From the NCBI GenBank assembly GCA_028554795.2, contig CM068825.1, positions 97,271,451 through 97,335,450 of the forward strand: DNA of 64,000 nucleotides. Reading direction: 5' to 3'. The stretch is from Sinohyriopsis cumingii (taxonomy: Eukaryota > Mollusca > Bivalvia > Unionida > Unionidae). The translations under genes and the position numbers were made by a program. Below the pieces are notes generated by a model that saw only the letters and a program-made list of their open reading frames with translations, did no database searches and was not told the DNA's origin. This document shows positions 10,983 through 21,176 of the stretch, piece after piece; within the stretch, counting starts at the first letter, position 1, and each line of letters begins with the position of its first letter.

Positions 10983-12671
10983 ATGCCTCGAAAGTGTGTT
11001 AATACCGCGGACAATTTTTGCTATATTTGTGGGGAAGTGACATTTGCCAACCAGAAGAAAAGTATCAATTCTCAAGTGAAGAAGGCATATCATCTTTACT
11101 TCGGATGCAAGGTTGGTGACCAAGACAAGCCTTGGGCTCCGCATATATGCTGTGCTACATGTACAACACAGCTTTCACAGTGGTTGAATTGCAAAAGGTC
11201 ATCAATGCCGTTTGCAGTCCCAATGGTGTGGAGAGAGCCAAGCAACCACCTAAATGACTGTTACTTCTGCTTGGTTCCTCCTCTTTCCGGCGGAATAACG
11301 AAGCGAAAGAAGTCGAGAATAGTCTACTCAAACATTCCGTCTGCATTGAGACCAGTTCCACATGGTGAGGGACTTCCTATTCCAGAACCTCCAGCAGAAT
11401 ATTCTCTTGATTCATCTGACGAAGACAAAGGTGAGTCGACCTGTTCTTCTCCTGGTCCATCAGCATGCAGTGATCCAGATTTTCACTGTGGTGCATCATC
11501 AACCCCACACAGAATAACACAGGAAGAACTAAATGACCTGATTCGTGATTTGGACTTATCAAAGAACAAGGCAGAATTGCTAGGATCAAGACTCCAACAA
11601 TGGAATCTTCTAGAAGAAGATGTCACAATTACTGCATATCGAAAGCGCCACCAGCAATTGGAGCCTTTCTTCAGAAAGGAAAGTAATCTGATATTCTGTT
11701 CCGATATTGAGGGCCTCATGAATGCTTTAAAAATCACTCATGACCCACAAGAATGGAGACTATTTGTGGACTCTTCGAAACTGAGTCTCAAGGCTGTGCT
11801 TTTGCACAATGGAAACATTCTTCCATCTATTCCAGTAGCGTATGCTGTCCACATGAAAGAGACATACGATAACTTAAGGCAGCTACTGAATTCCATTGAG
11901 TATAACAAGTACAGCTGGCACCTCTGTGGTGATTTGAAGGTAGTTGCCCTTTTAATGGGACTGCAGCAAGGATATACAAAATACATGTGTTTCTTATGCG
12001 AGTGGGATAGCCGAGCAAGGGAAATGCACTACATGAGGAAGGAATGGACTCACAGGCAGAATGTAGCCATTGGAGAGAAGAATATCCAACACCCAGCTCT
12101 GGTTGAGGCTCAGAAAATCTTGCTACCACCCCTTCACATCAAACTAGGTTTGATGAAGAACTTCGTGAAAGCCATTGACCGGACTTTGCCAGCATTCTGA
12201 TACCTGCATGAAAAATTCCCTTGACTCAGCGAAGCAAAGATTAAAGAGGGAGTTTTTGTGGGTCCTCAGATTCGAGAGCTTTTCAAAGATGACCGGTTCA
12301 ACAACTTGCTGGAAGGTGACGCGAAACAAGCATGGAATGCTTTTCGCCTAGTTTCTACAAACTTCCTCGGAAATGTTAGGGCAGAAAACTATAAGGAACT
12401 AGTAGAAGACATGTTGATGAAGTATAAGAAACTTGGCTGCAATATGTCTCTAAAGATTCACTTCCTTCATTCCCATTTGGATTTCTTTCCTAGCAACTGT
12501 GGTATTGTTAGTGATGAACACGGCGAACGTTTTCATCAAGATATCGCAACAATGGAACAAAGATACCAGGGAAAATGGTCCACTACAATGCTGGCTGACT
12601 ACTGCTGGACACTCCTCAGAGATGCTCCCGAACAGCTGTACAAGAGACAGGCGAAGAAATCTAAGATGTAG
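10983..12671 (+). pseudogene. Intronless cysteine-rich protein of an unnamed multi-copy family, two in-frame TGA
   Basis: A single frame runs from ATG 10983 to TAG 12671, except for TGA at 12198-12200 and 12222-12224; the full span would be about 560 residues. Visible motifs in order are CYICGE (residues ~14-19), HICCATC (~57-63), CYFCL (~92-96), an acidic Ser/Pro-rich linker (~130-185), LFVDSSKLSLKAVLLHNGN (~260-280), CGDLKVVALL (~319-328), CFLCEWDSRAR (~337-347), LPPLHIKLGLMKNFVKA (~380-396), then after the stops FVGPQIREL and ERFHQDI. I recognise this set from uncharacterised proteins that occur in many near-identical copies in hydra, aphid and beetle genomes. Their function is unknown to me. 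Lack of introns, multi-copy habit and repeated flanks suggest a mobile-element protein. The paired cysteines suggest zinc binding. The TGA codons make this copy a likely pseudogene. Confidence 0.7.
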
Positions 12672-13536
12672 TCAATGACTTGATTTTTTATAGGTAGGCT
12701 ATTACAGTTGACCTTTTACTATTGGAATGCATTTCGTTATGTAAACATTAATTTCTTGCAGATTACAAAAAAACTAGAGCCAATTTTGCAATTTGACTGT
12801 CATATTCGTGTTCAGCACATAAAAATTGATAAGAATTGACTAATTTTATTTCAGTAACATGACTTTTGTAAAAATTTGTTGTCCAGTGTAAGAGGACTAC
12901 CCTATTTATTGGATTATATGTAAGGAATGTGTTTAAAGTGTTATTATTAGGCTAAAAGAGCGCCGGATGTGATTCACACCCGGCTTGCTCCATTAACACG
13001 TATATGCTCATGTTAGTACCCTGTCCACGAGGTACGAGTAAGGGTACTAATATTAGTACTAGCCTCACGGCAGCTCTACCTATGTGATATAAACGTTTCG
13101 TATCCACCCGTTGGGATAGGAAGAGTAGTAGCACAGCAAGGAGGGCCTCCTCATATGTACAAATAAGTATATCCAGAGGGCACCAAAAACCGGTATGGAG
13201 AAGAAATTCTTTCGGCCAGATATTCGCTCGACCCACATATCAAGATTACTGATTTGACCATTTCCGACGGTGTTATTTTTTGGGTAGAGAGAACCTTATT
13301 ATCATGTATCACGTGATTATTATGCAGGGCCCAACAGCAAAAGGTGAATAGATCTCAAGCGCCATCATCAACTTTTTTGGGTCCAATGACAATTAGCTAC
13401 TATGTCGTAGCCTCAACTGTCCACGAGGTACGAGTAAAGGTACTAATATTAGTACTAAGTGACAATAACCTTTGTCTCAAGAACGACACTAGAAACGAAT
13501 TAGCAATTTAGCAGATCTGCAGGGTTGAGTTGTTTG
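12672..13536. other. 3' flank with repeated palindromic modules, no gene
   Basis: The phrase 'tgtccacgaggtacgagtaa' followed by 'ggtactaatattagtact' occurs at about 13021-13062 and again at about 13419-13457. The core 'gtactaatattagtac' is a perfect 16-base palindrome. A 'gtcgtagcctcaact' module, also present near 9635 and 9885, abuts the second copy. No convincing coding exon is seen. Confidence 0.6.
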
Positions 13537-13703
13537 TCTAAGAGGCTCTCCTTAAGTTCGTGGATGACACTCTCAAGAAGCTTACTCCAGAGGAAGTGAC
13601 GGTGCGCGTCTCAACGTTCCTTTCTTACCCAACACAGAAATCATCTTCAGCAGACTGCTGGGGTTGCTGGGGTCGCCATCCACTAGGCAGCAGTTGTTGT
13701 TAA
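13537..13703 (+). other. Coding-like stretch just upstream of the Polinton
   Basis: One plus frame is open for about 55 codons and has balanced composition, with the phrases KFVDDTLKKLTPEEVTVRVS and LSYPTQKSS. It is preceded by 'tttgtctaag', which could be a weak splice acceptor, and ends at TAA. I do not recognise it. It might be an exon or a domain remnant beside the insertion site. Chance is not excluded. Confidence 0.25.
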
Positions 13704-13921
13704 TCTGGCTTAGATGAAAGTAGAGCTATATAGCTTACAAACGTTCAGAAATCTCAATCAAAAATATTTTGTCGAAAATGAGCATTAAGCCAAACATTAT
13801 ATTGAAAGACCCAACCTACCTGTTAGCATAAAAATGACCTCTCCGACCGATGGAACATAGGTAAGCAGCATGCTCGAAATGGCGCCCTGCAAGAACATCC
13901 AAGATTGATCACATTGTAGTA

Positions 13922-13927
13922 CCCATC
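13922..13927. repeat. Left target-site duplication of the Polinton (cccatc)
   Basis: The six bases before the element are cccatc. The six after its right end, 27941-27946, are cctatc, a match at five of six. Six-base duplications are characteristic of Polinton integration. Confidence 0.7.
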
Positions 13928-14740
13928 AGTAGTAATAAGGGATACCTTAGCGTCAATATAAATCCCAGTCAAAAAGGTCATGTTAACGTTTAGCGTCAAG
14001 ATTTTTCAGATCACCCTAGGAACGTTTACCATCATGGGGAATTGGACATTCCCCATGACGCTAAACGTTCCTAGGGTGATTTGAAAATTGGGCCTGTGTA
14101 GCGACAAGGAAAGTTGGGTTTGTTGTATAGGGACAATAGGAATGGAACAGGTGAGGTGATGTCATGCTACTGGACATTGGTAACAATGTGGCAAGGGTTT
14201 CACCTGAATATGCTCTACTCTAGGGAGAGACAAATACAGTAGAGATATAGACATATACAACACAAAGACATAGATTGATGAACATCAGTCTCTCACACCT
14301 AAACTATAAAATCTACTAAAATATTTTTAAGCAAAGAGAATAAATGTTTTTTTTGGTTTTTTTTGTTTGTTTTTTTTTTTTTTTTTTTTTGTTAACATCA
14401 TTCCATTCTTTCTCACACTTCTGACTTCTGGACTGTATTTGAGGACTCTCTTAAGACAGCCTAATCTCTCCACATAGATTTTTCTTTTCCAAACGTTCGT
14501 ATCGGTGCTCCAGATAATTGTCCATAATGATCTGACTGACATACATGTGCAAGTCCGTACGGAACAGCATCAACGATATGAGGGTAGATGAATCAACATT
14601 AGTCCACATCTTGTGACTAGAACAGGTGTAGGGAATGAAGTGAACCGTTGTTATTTATAGTGGAAGAACGGGCCAAAACGGATTGAGTTTTTTCACCAAT
14701 ACCAATACGCGTTTCAATATTCATTCGCAGTGTGGAGTCT
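13928..14740 (+). repeat. Polinton left terminal inverted repeat
   Basis: It pairs with the reverse complement of 27175-27940. Conserved anchors include 'gtgtagcgacaaggaaagtt', 'ggaacaggtgaggtgatgtc', 'tctagggagagacaaataca', 'ttaagcaaagagaataaat' (with an expanded T-run at 14348-14390), 'agtccacatcttgtgactag' and 'gagttttttcaccaatacca'. It is about 47 bp longer than the right arm because of the hairpin at 14002-14088 and the poly-T expansion. Confidence 0.9.
14002..14088. repeat. Fold-back hairpin inside the left TIR only
   Basis: Two ~39-base arms, 14002-14040 and about 14049-14087, are near-perfect inverted copies sharing 'atcaccctaggaacgttta' and 'tcatgggga'. They are separated by a ~9-base loop 'attggacat'. 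In the right TIR the corresponding stretch is single, so one arm was copied in inverse orientation in the left end. Confidence 0.8.
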
Positions 14741-14782
14741 GCCTTCCAATCCAAAGAGAGCTGCCTGTGACGTCACATTCCC

Positions 14783-14790
14783 TATATAGA
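14783..14790 (+). promoter_or_regulatory. TATA-like box (TATATAGA) at the inner edge of the left TIR
   Basis: The sequence 'tgacgtcacattccctatat' places a CRE site (TGACGTCA at 14768-14775) and a TATA-like motif about 55-80 bases before the first ATG of the leftmost ORF. The pairing resembles the promoter of the 10.98-kb gene. Confidence 0.4.
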
Positions 14791-14838
14791 TGCGTTAGCG
14801 TCTGTGCGCAGTGAATAAATGCGACAAAGTTTTCAAGC

Positions 14839-15160
14839 ATGATGGAAATGGGGTGCACCAGCTGTGGAGACGAGAAGCGATGGCATATCAGCAGCTACCA
14901 AAGTCAACACAGTCATAATTCCAGAAGAGACCGATTTTAATTGGGATTTAGTGGATTTTCTCTCTTCTTCGCAAGAAATTGTTCCGGTACCAGCACCTTC
15001 GCCACCTTCTCCTTGTTTGCCACACGCCAAGGAGTTTAAACAGAGACAGAAAAAAGAATTGGAAAAATGTTTACAGCAGCAGAAAAAGCTTTTCTCCTTC
15101 AACAGCAACATCATGAAGGAGAGGGAAGAAGGTGGAAACGACAAGAAGAAGAAGCAGTAG
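14839..15160 (+). CDS. Unknown small ORF, leftmost in the Polinton
   Basis: A 98-codon plus frame (14864-15160) has an acidic N-terminal half (NWDLVDFLSSSQEIVPVP), a proline-rich middle and a Lys/Gln-rich C-terminus ending in a KKKK run. An overlapping frame from the ATG at 14839 is closed within 35 codons. I do not recognise a family. Its place next to the TIR, downstream of a TATA-like box, suggests an accessory gene of the element. Whether it is intact or a remnant cannot be judged. Confidence 0.35.
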
Positions 15161-15323
15161 CAGAGAAGAAACAGTCCAGGAGAGAAAGTGAAAGTGCCTC
15201 TTGAAGAAACTATGCCCTTTTGTTTGTCAAATTCATCAAGTAAAGAAAAGGAAACTTTAATAAAACTAAGGGACATTCAGAAGTGACCCTCGATGTGGAT
15301 ATAAACACTGGCTGACATTGTCA

Positions 15324-16140
15324 TGGATATTCTGCAAGAGAACATTCGTGGTTTGCCTGTGGAGTTGAGAGAACGCATCTACCAAGAGTTGAACAAAAAA
15401 ACAAGTGAAACGCAAACTCAGAATCATTTCTCCATTTTAAAACTATGCTCTTTTCCAAAGTAAACCAAGACTGATTATGGGAGGACACTACTTCAGTCAC
15501 AAATATAAACAAGGCTATTGGATACAACCCAGTGATTTCTGATTCTTGGAGGACACTAAATGGATACCATACAAGAAAATATTCATGGTTTACCTGTAGA
15601 GTTTGATGTATTTACTGAGAGCTGGTCAAAATACAAATGAAACGCAAAGAACAATTGCATCCGTTATGTCACAGATGTTTAAACTACTGAAACCTGAATG
15701 CTATAAGAGGACTGATTCAGATGAAAGTGTTCTAGTCATCAGACATTGTTAAACTGGACGTGGGCGAGAAGGATTAGTTTGTTGTGACTGATTCTTTTAC
15801 TGCAAGGTAGACATACTGCAACGAATTACAGAAGAAAAGTTAGAGGGTTACCAAAATCTTTTACAAATGTAAACTTAGTTCAAGAGGAAACTTTTGAACA
15901 GAGTGTGATGTGCAAGTTAGTGACTAAACCATTTAGATTTGCCACTGAAGTACGTTCATCTCTGTGCATAAAGTACACGTATTGCCTCTGACAAAAAGAG
16001 GTACAAAAACGGGATACCATGCCACGGCCTTTATCAGTGGTGATACAACAAATTCCGTGGAAGGAAATCAATGAGAGTATTCAGACGGTAGAGGATTACC
16101 AACACTTATTACGAGAAGTTTGTCCCATTAATTGGGGTTG
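15324..16140 (+). pseudogene. Tandemly duplicated unknown gene remnant
   Basis: Two related starts lie 236 bases apart: 15324 reads MDILQENIRGLPVELRER and 15560 reads MDTIQENIHGLPVEF. The nucleotide similarity continues for some 150 bases ('tttaaaactatg'/'tttaaactactg', 'aggactgatt' and so on), so the segment is a tandem duplication. Both frames are soon closed. The second, after a frameshift, reads NETQRTIASVMSQMFKLLKP and then decays. I do not recognise the family. It sits where some Polintons have accessory or regulatory genes. It shows no PolB motif. Confidence 0.45.
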
Positions 16141-16159
16141 ATGTGTGGTGTGTATCTTA

Positions 16160-16620
16160 GTCACTTCCTTTCTGTGATTTCTTTTACCAGGTGATTCCTT
16201 GTAGGCTCTTTACGAACAGTACTTACCACCAAATAAAACATGAAACTGGTCCCATTAAATGTCTATGACAGAATTATTATAATAAGCCTTGGTTTTCATC
16301 ATTGATACTTCTTGACCTCTACGGGTAAAAAGATTCGTTAACTTTTAGATACTGAAGATCTGTACAACGATGTGTGTGTAGCTTGTGACTTACACCCTCA
16401 CTGGACAGATGTACGTGACTGTAAAAGTTGGATTTTCGAGGCTTGGACCAAAGAAGTCGCTAATTATGCTCAAGAGTTGTGATCCTAAATTCAAACGTCC
16501 AGTGGAAAAAGTAACTTTTAAAACTGTTAGTGACACCGAGGAAAACCACTCCCTTCAGGATAGGACTGTCATGGACATCCCGAAAGACCATTCCAGGAGG
16601 ACACCTGTGTGACTGTATCC
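16160..16620 (+). other. Coding-like remnant before the ATPase
   Basis: One frame at about 16340-16480 reads DTEDLYNDVCVACDLHPHWTD with two cysteines and a His pair, and an overlapping frame (16385-16612) is open for 75 codons. The change of frame suggests an old frameshifted gene. No family is recognised, and no polymerase or helicase motif is visible. Confidence 0.3.
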
Positions 16621-16851
16621 AATTTAGAGACTGAGAACATTACACACTGCCCCTAGGACACCTTTGTTACGTATTCCACTTTGATCGTTGTGATGTGTAT
16701 TTTAATGATGTTCATAACCATTTGGCTTTTATGTATTTTTCTCTTTAGTGTTATTCCATTTTAAATATCTACTGAATTAAATTTGTTCTGTAAAAAGTAT
16801 TAAAGCTTTTGTATTGTCTGTATTCGTGTAAAAACTGACATTCCCTGCACT

Positions 16852-17480
16852 ATGGCTACCTCTACTGTCTCTGCTCTCTCTTCCATCACTTTTAAAGCCA
16901 GCGACGAACACTTAAATCGCGCCTTGCATCTTCGCCACCCCTTTAATATGTTAATTGCCAGAACAAGCAATTCAAGCAAAACCGAATTTGTCAAACTTTT
17001 GGTCCAACATAAATATCATTTGATCAATCGTCCACCTCAACAAATCGTGTGATGTTACAAAGAGTGGCAATCGGCGTACAGCCTCATACGAGAACATCAA
17101 GGTGATTTCATCGTGTTTGTGGAAGGCATTCCTGGCGAAGACGACAGGATCGTGTCTGATCCCAGTCAAACCCATCTGGCCATCTTCAATGATGAAGATG
17201 AAGAAGAAATTAAACTGGTTTATGTGCAGAGGGCATCATCGTAATGCCAATGTCATTTGAATCCCCCAAAATTTGTTTCAACAAAGAAAAGGCAATCGCA
17301 CCATCTGTCTCAATGCTCATTATGTGGTCTTGTTTAAAAGACCTACATATAAATCGCAAGTGCAAGTCTTAGCCAAACAGCTAGGAATGCCTTGGCTGAT
17401 TCATGCATACGATGATGACACTAAAACCCCACATTCCTATTTACTCGTGGATTTAAAACCCACTACCCCCGAGTATTAGC
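16852..17480 (+). pseudogene. Polinton FtsK/HerA-type DNA-packaging ATPase, broken
   Basis: This would be the motor that loads DNA into the capsid. The frame from ATG 16852 reads RHPFNMLIARTSNSSKTEF at residues ~29-46, the position of the Polinton Walker A motif, but with the P-loop glycine before the lysine read as Ser (16975-16977) and two other loop residues changed. It stops at TGA 17050, continues readable to TAA about 17242, then shifts frame. From about 17261 it reads IPQNLFQQRKGNRTICLNAH and then YVVLFKRP, LIHAYDDDTKTPHSYLLVDL and KPTTPE, the highly characteristic C-terminal half of the Polinton ATPase. Total length ~210 codons matches the family. At least one stop and one frameshift inactivate it. 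Confidence 0.85.
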
Positions 17481-17566
17481 GATTTCATACCCATCTGTCT
17501 CACCGGAGGTGCCAAGGCAGAGGGACTGTCGTATACATGTCCCCGTCATCAACTTAACAAAAAATC

Positions 17567-17574
17567 TATAAAAA
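17567..17574 (+). promoter_or_regulatory. TATA box between ATPase and the basic-protein region
   Basis: TATAAAAA follows the ATPase remnant by about 90 bases. From here to 17935 the sequence is coding-like in one frame (phrases HALYGISREQ, VIETSLREVLRWF) but interrupted and unrecognised. Confidence 0.35.
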
Positions 17575-17935
17575 ACCTAGGACACTTTCGGTCTGTCTCA
17601 TACAGCATTATTTGACGTCCCTTCAAATGATCTTCCTGTCACATTGATTCATGCCTTGTACGGCATCAGTCGCGAACAAAATCCACAAATATGTGGTCTT
17701 GTCATAGAAACTAGTCTCAGAGAAGTCTTACGATGGTTTACGGTGACAGCATGTCAATTACCGCAAGGAATCATTCCTATTCCACATCAAACCAAACGCT
17801 TTTTTTTGACAGAAATTATGTAGTCTTAAAGCAACTGGCCATTATCCGCATCGACACTCAAACCAAAAAGCAAATCATTTTGTAAAATGGAAGTAGCAGT
17901 TCTGTAGGAGGTGTCATCATTCGCTCCCTCTTAAA

Positions 17936-18411
17936 ATGGAATCCCAATTCCCCCCAATGTCTTCACCAAGAAAAAAGTCACTCCCAAAAAAGCCAAACGG
18001 ACCCAGAAGGAGAAAAAAAGCAATGGTGTCAAGACCAGGCCACAACCCCCGAAAAAAAGTCACCAGAAAAAGAAAAGCCTCCAGAAAACAGCTTCTGCCG
18101 GCAAAAGAGTCACTTCGGCCAGGATGCAACCTTACATTCGCAAACCACGACCTGCAGCGACGATGAACGCATATCCAGTAGCCTCAGCTTCTTCCACTTT
18201 TCCGTTGCTGGTGATGCCTGCCAAACCCAATTTGACATCCATTCTTCCTCATTTCATGAAACAATGGAAACCCGTGTCTCCAAGAACTTCTCCAGCGGGG
18301 ACCCCATCTTTCTCTTTAGCTGCAGTGGCAGCTGCTCACAAAGTACCTGTCCCCCAAAATAAAAGTCCAAGAGAAATCGGGAATGTTACAGAGTTTACTG
18401 GGTTTATCTAA
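17936..18411 (+). pseudogene. Lys/Arg-rich basic protein, core-protein-like
   Basis: Two overlapping frames are basic. The frame from ATG 17936 runs 76 codons. The frame 17938-18411 is open for ~157 codons and reads FTKKKVTPKKAKRTQKEKKS, then PPKKSHQKKKSLQK, then RMQPYIRKPRPAATMNAYPV and a non-basic C-terminal half. It starts directly after a TAA with no ATG until 18124, so the true start is lost or a frameshift joins the two frames. High positive charge, placement between packaging ATPase and integrase, and adenovirus-like precedents suggest a DNA-condensing core protein. That role is inference. Confidence 0.5.
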
Positions 18412-18619
18412 GCAAGAACTGTCCCTAATTTGCCCTTTGCGAACCCCTTCATGACGCGTAATGCCTGTCATCAAGTTGATACGATGTAAAGACAATCAGT
18501 GGCGATGCATTCCAGTATTTAAAAAATACCTGAGGCAAAGAATGGGAATCAGTGTTTTTGTGTCATGAACAAACAAAGATGTCGCCCTAAGAAGACAAAC
18601 CTCTTCTAACCCCAAAGGA

Positions 18620-18930
18620 AAAAAAGTATAGGACTGCTTCCTCAATTAGCCAAACATTGGAACGTGTTGTCCAAAGCCCCTCCATCTTTGCGAAAAGAAC
18701 ACATTCAAACATCCTCCAAAGACGTCATCGATACGGTTTGTGAATGTTGCCTGAATGTTTTAAAAGACAAGATACGTTTTTCTCCACATCAGAAAGAATG
18801 TTTAGCCAAGCATCGACACGTTCTTCGCCAAATGTTCAAGAAGAAAATACCCATCCGTCTAAAGAAGATGTTGGTACAACACGTAGAAGTTTTGCCCGTG
18901 TTGTTAGCAACCTTGTTGAAAGGGTATTAG
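18620..18930 (+). pseudogene. Small conserved Polinton protein with CECCLNVL motif
   Basis: The frame reads GLLPQLAKHWNVLSKAPPSL, then DVIDTVCECCLNVLKDKIRF, a basic helix-like stretch RQMFKKKIPIRLKKMLVQH and a hydrophobic end VLPVLLATLLKGY before TAG. A short protein with the order 'L..A.P..R', 'C.CCLN.L.', basic region, 'LP.LL...L' is a common small gene of animal Polintons as I recall them. Its function is not known to me. There is no ATG at the expected start, so the 5' end appears decayed. The hydrophobic tail could be a membrane segment. Confidence 0.55.
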
Positions 18931-18984
18931 GGACAATGCTGAGAGGACTCATGGGAGAAAGATAAGATGGACCAAGAGAGATAC

Positions 18985-19600
18985 AAGGGACTTCTTGGGT
19001 CAAAATATCTCAGACGTGACCTTTGTAATCTAATGCAAAGACGAAAACTGACTTTAGTGCCTTACAAATGATGGGTGGAATTCCATTGATGGCAAAAAAT
19101 GGACCCTACATTTACCTCTCAATCATCATTTGACTAAGATGTCCCAGTTACAACACGAATTGCAATAATTGATGGATCTCAGTGATTTATAAGAAATGAA
19201 AAAAATTGCAAAGATACGGTAAACTGTTGCAATGACTGCAACTATTTCACCAGAAAGCTTTAGACGAAACAGCTCTACCAACTATGAAAGATTTTAAGAC
19301 CCTGATGAAAATTACATCACCACCACCCCCAGCGGTCAAGACAGATGCAGCCCCACAGATGCCAGAGGAAGAAGAGGCACGAGAAGTCTTTCAAACACTG
19401 CAAGCAGCTCCCATCGCTAGTACGATTGCAGCGTCCTTGTTGACCCCATCCACCCTCCTCAACAAGAACTCAAAGCTTGGGTTAAAAAGATGATGTCCAC
19501 TCCTCCTTTGACAGGTGAAAAAGAAAAAAAGAAAAAAGGGAAACCAGAAGTGAAAAAGAAAAGAAGACCAAAGCCATCCCTTTACCACCCCACCCCCCAC
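18985..19600 (+). pseudogene. Polinton 'LVPY' protein remnant
   Basis: The frame near 19036 reads QRRKLTLVPYK, then a stop, then WVEFH. An N-terminal 'LVPY..W' motif marks a Polinton gene lying just before integrase. Further in-frame pieces include MSQLQHELQ and, from 19284, the Pro/acidic stretch SPPPPAVKTDAAPQMPEEEE followed by EVFQTLQAAP and LLNKNSKLGLK, then a Lys-rich tail (19500-19580). Several stops and frame changes interrupt it. Function is unknown. Family recognition rests on motif order and position. Confidence 0.5.
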
Positions 19601-19712
19601 CACTACCTTCGACTTCTACTCCTGTGGTACGTCGGACAGGTAAAGCCGTTTCCAAACCACCATCTGGCCCCATCCAAAATAGCATTAACGAAGAGTAGTT
19701 GACTTATTAAAA

Positions 19713-20762
19713 ATGGAGGTGTTAACCAGCATTTACTACGATCCATCGCATCCTGCAGGATATGGAGGAGTTCAGAAATTGTATCGTGCTGCCAAACCAA
19801 AGCTCGACTAAACTCCGTTTACCTCAAGTGCAAGGATGGTTTCAAGAACAAGCCATGTAAACTTTATACAAACCCATTCAACGAAAATTTTCCAGAAGTT
19901 GCACCCGAGTGGAGGGCATCGATCATTAGTGGCAAGTTGATTCAGCCGATGTCTCTCATTTTACCATCTACAATTGCGGATACAAATATTCGTGTTGTGT
20001 CATCTACATCTTTTCTAAATTTGCACGGGTCGTGCCATTGACTTTTCAATCAAACAATGAGTTAGTGCGGGCCCTCAAACTGGTGTTGAAACAAAGTGGT
20101 CATTGCCCTCTTCGATGGCAAACCGACAAAGGCACCTAATTTCTGATCCAAGATTTCCAAAAAGAAGTGAAGAAACGTGACATTCATTTTTTCACCATCG
20201 ATAATCCCGAAACCAAAGCTAGCGTCGACGAACGTCTCAAGTACATCGAAGATTACCGCACATGGTCCAAGCGTACAACCAATCCTACCATCGGAGCGTC
20301 CCGATGTGCCCCCCACCCCCCGAAGTGACTCCCGACAACGAAGTGGCCATTTTTTGAGCGCCTGTTTGGTACGTCCCGGACGGTGGCTGTTCCCAAGAAA
20401 GGAGAAGTATTGGTAGCAGGAGATTGGGTGCACATTGGCAAAACCGAACGCACTTTCAATACAAAGGTTACTTACCCAACTGGACCACGGAATTGTTTCG
20501 TGTCACTGGACAAGTGCTTGGCCGTCGTCCTGCCATCTAAATTGGAAGACATGAACGAGGAAGTATTGAAAGGAACATTTTACTTGCCAGAGTTACAAAA
20601 AAAGAAGACGAAGTGTTCGACATCGAAAGCATTCTCGAACGAAGAACCCAAAAAGTCGGAAAACGATGTGTGAAACATGTCAAGGTGTGTTTTAAAGGAT
20701 ATCCTCCCAGTTTTGATTCTTAGATCATCGCTTCGCAAGTCATCGACTACAAAAAGAAGTGA
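19713..20762 (+). pseudogene. Polinton integrase (DDE, rve type) with C-terminal chromodomain, broken
   Basis: This would integrate the element, giving the 6-bp duplication seen. ATG 19713 opens MEVLTSIYYDPSHPAGYGG and VQKLYRAAKP, the usual N-terminus. The catalytic core is readable in one frame: D at 19939 (after WQV), D at 20125 (QTDKG) and E at 20230 (ETKASVDE), with 34 residues between the last two, as in relatives. Stops replace expected codons next to the first D (H-stop-W) and after DKGT. The remainder, AYNQSYHRS, is one frame away. An SH3-like GDWVHIGKTERTF and, in yet another frame, KGYLPNWTTELF and a chromodomain (FDIESILERRTQKVGK, FKGYPPSFDS) end at TGA 20760-20762. It is inactivated by at least three frameshifts or stops, although the triad codons survive. 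Confidence 0.88.
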
Positions 20763-20840
20763 CCATCATGCCCTTCAACACAGCCTCAACCACTATTACA
20801 ACCGTGACCACTCCTTCACCCAGTTATTCTCTACAAGGTC

Positions 20841-20848
20841 TATAAAAA
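20841..20848 (+). promoter_or_regulatory. TATA box downstream of integrase
   Basis: TATAAAAA at 20841 stands ~80 bases after the integrase end and ~335 before the minor-capsid ATG. Short ORFs between (20877-21149, 20953-21180) are Gln/Ser-rich, not recognised, and probably remnant. Confidence 0.35.
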
Positions 20849-21176
20849 CAACCCTTGTGGGTGTGGTGTAGAGAATGTGTGCCTAAAATGCAAACTCGTC
20901 TTTTTCTGCCAAATCTTTATGATGTATTGTCATCAGTACGGCCGTCGCCAATTTGAGTTTGCAAAAAGGAGACAAACAATTGTGGACCATTTTACTGAGC
21001 AGTTGCATCGGTTACCTTCTTCCCAATCCTTCCCTGAAATACTCCTCGGACGGGAACAATGGGAGCCTTGCGTCCAACGTCAGTCATCTTTCCAACAGTC
21101 ACCACTCCAACAACAATTTTCTTTTAGACACTCCTCTGACTTCGAGTGACCCCTCGGACAGCAGAACTCTAGAATT

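Noticed and set aside
12198..12224. Selenocysteine recoding at the two TGA codons
   Set aside because: Nothing else suggests a selenoprotein, and the aligned positions in relatives as I recall them are not cysteine. Simple decay is more likely.
14833..15276. 147-codon minus ORF as a Polinton gene
   Set aside because: It is antisense to the plus ORF and the poly-Lys/Gln tract, which gives artificial Phe/Leu/Ser runs; all recognised genes of the element are on plus.
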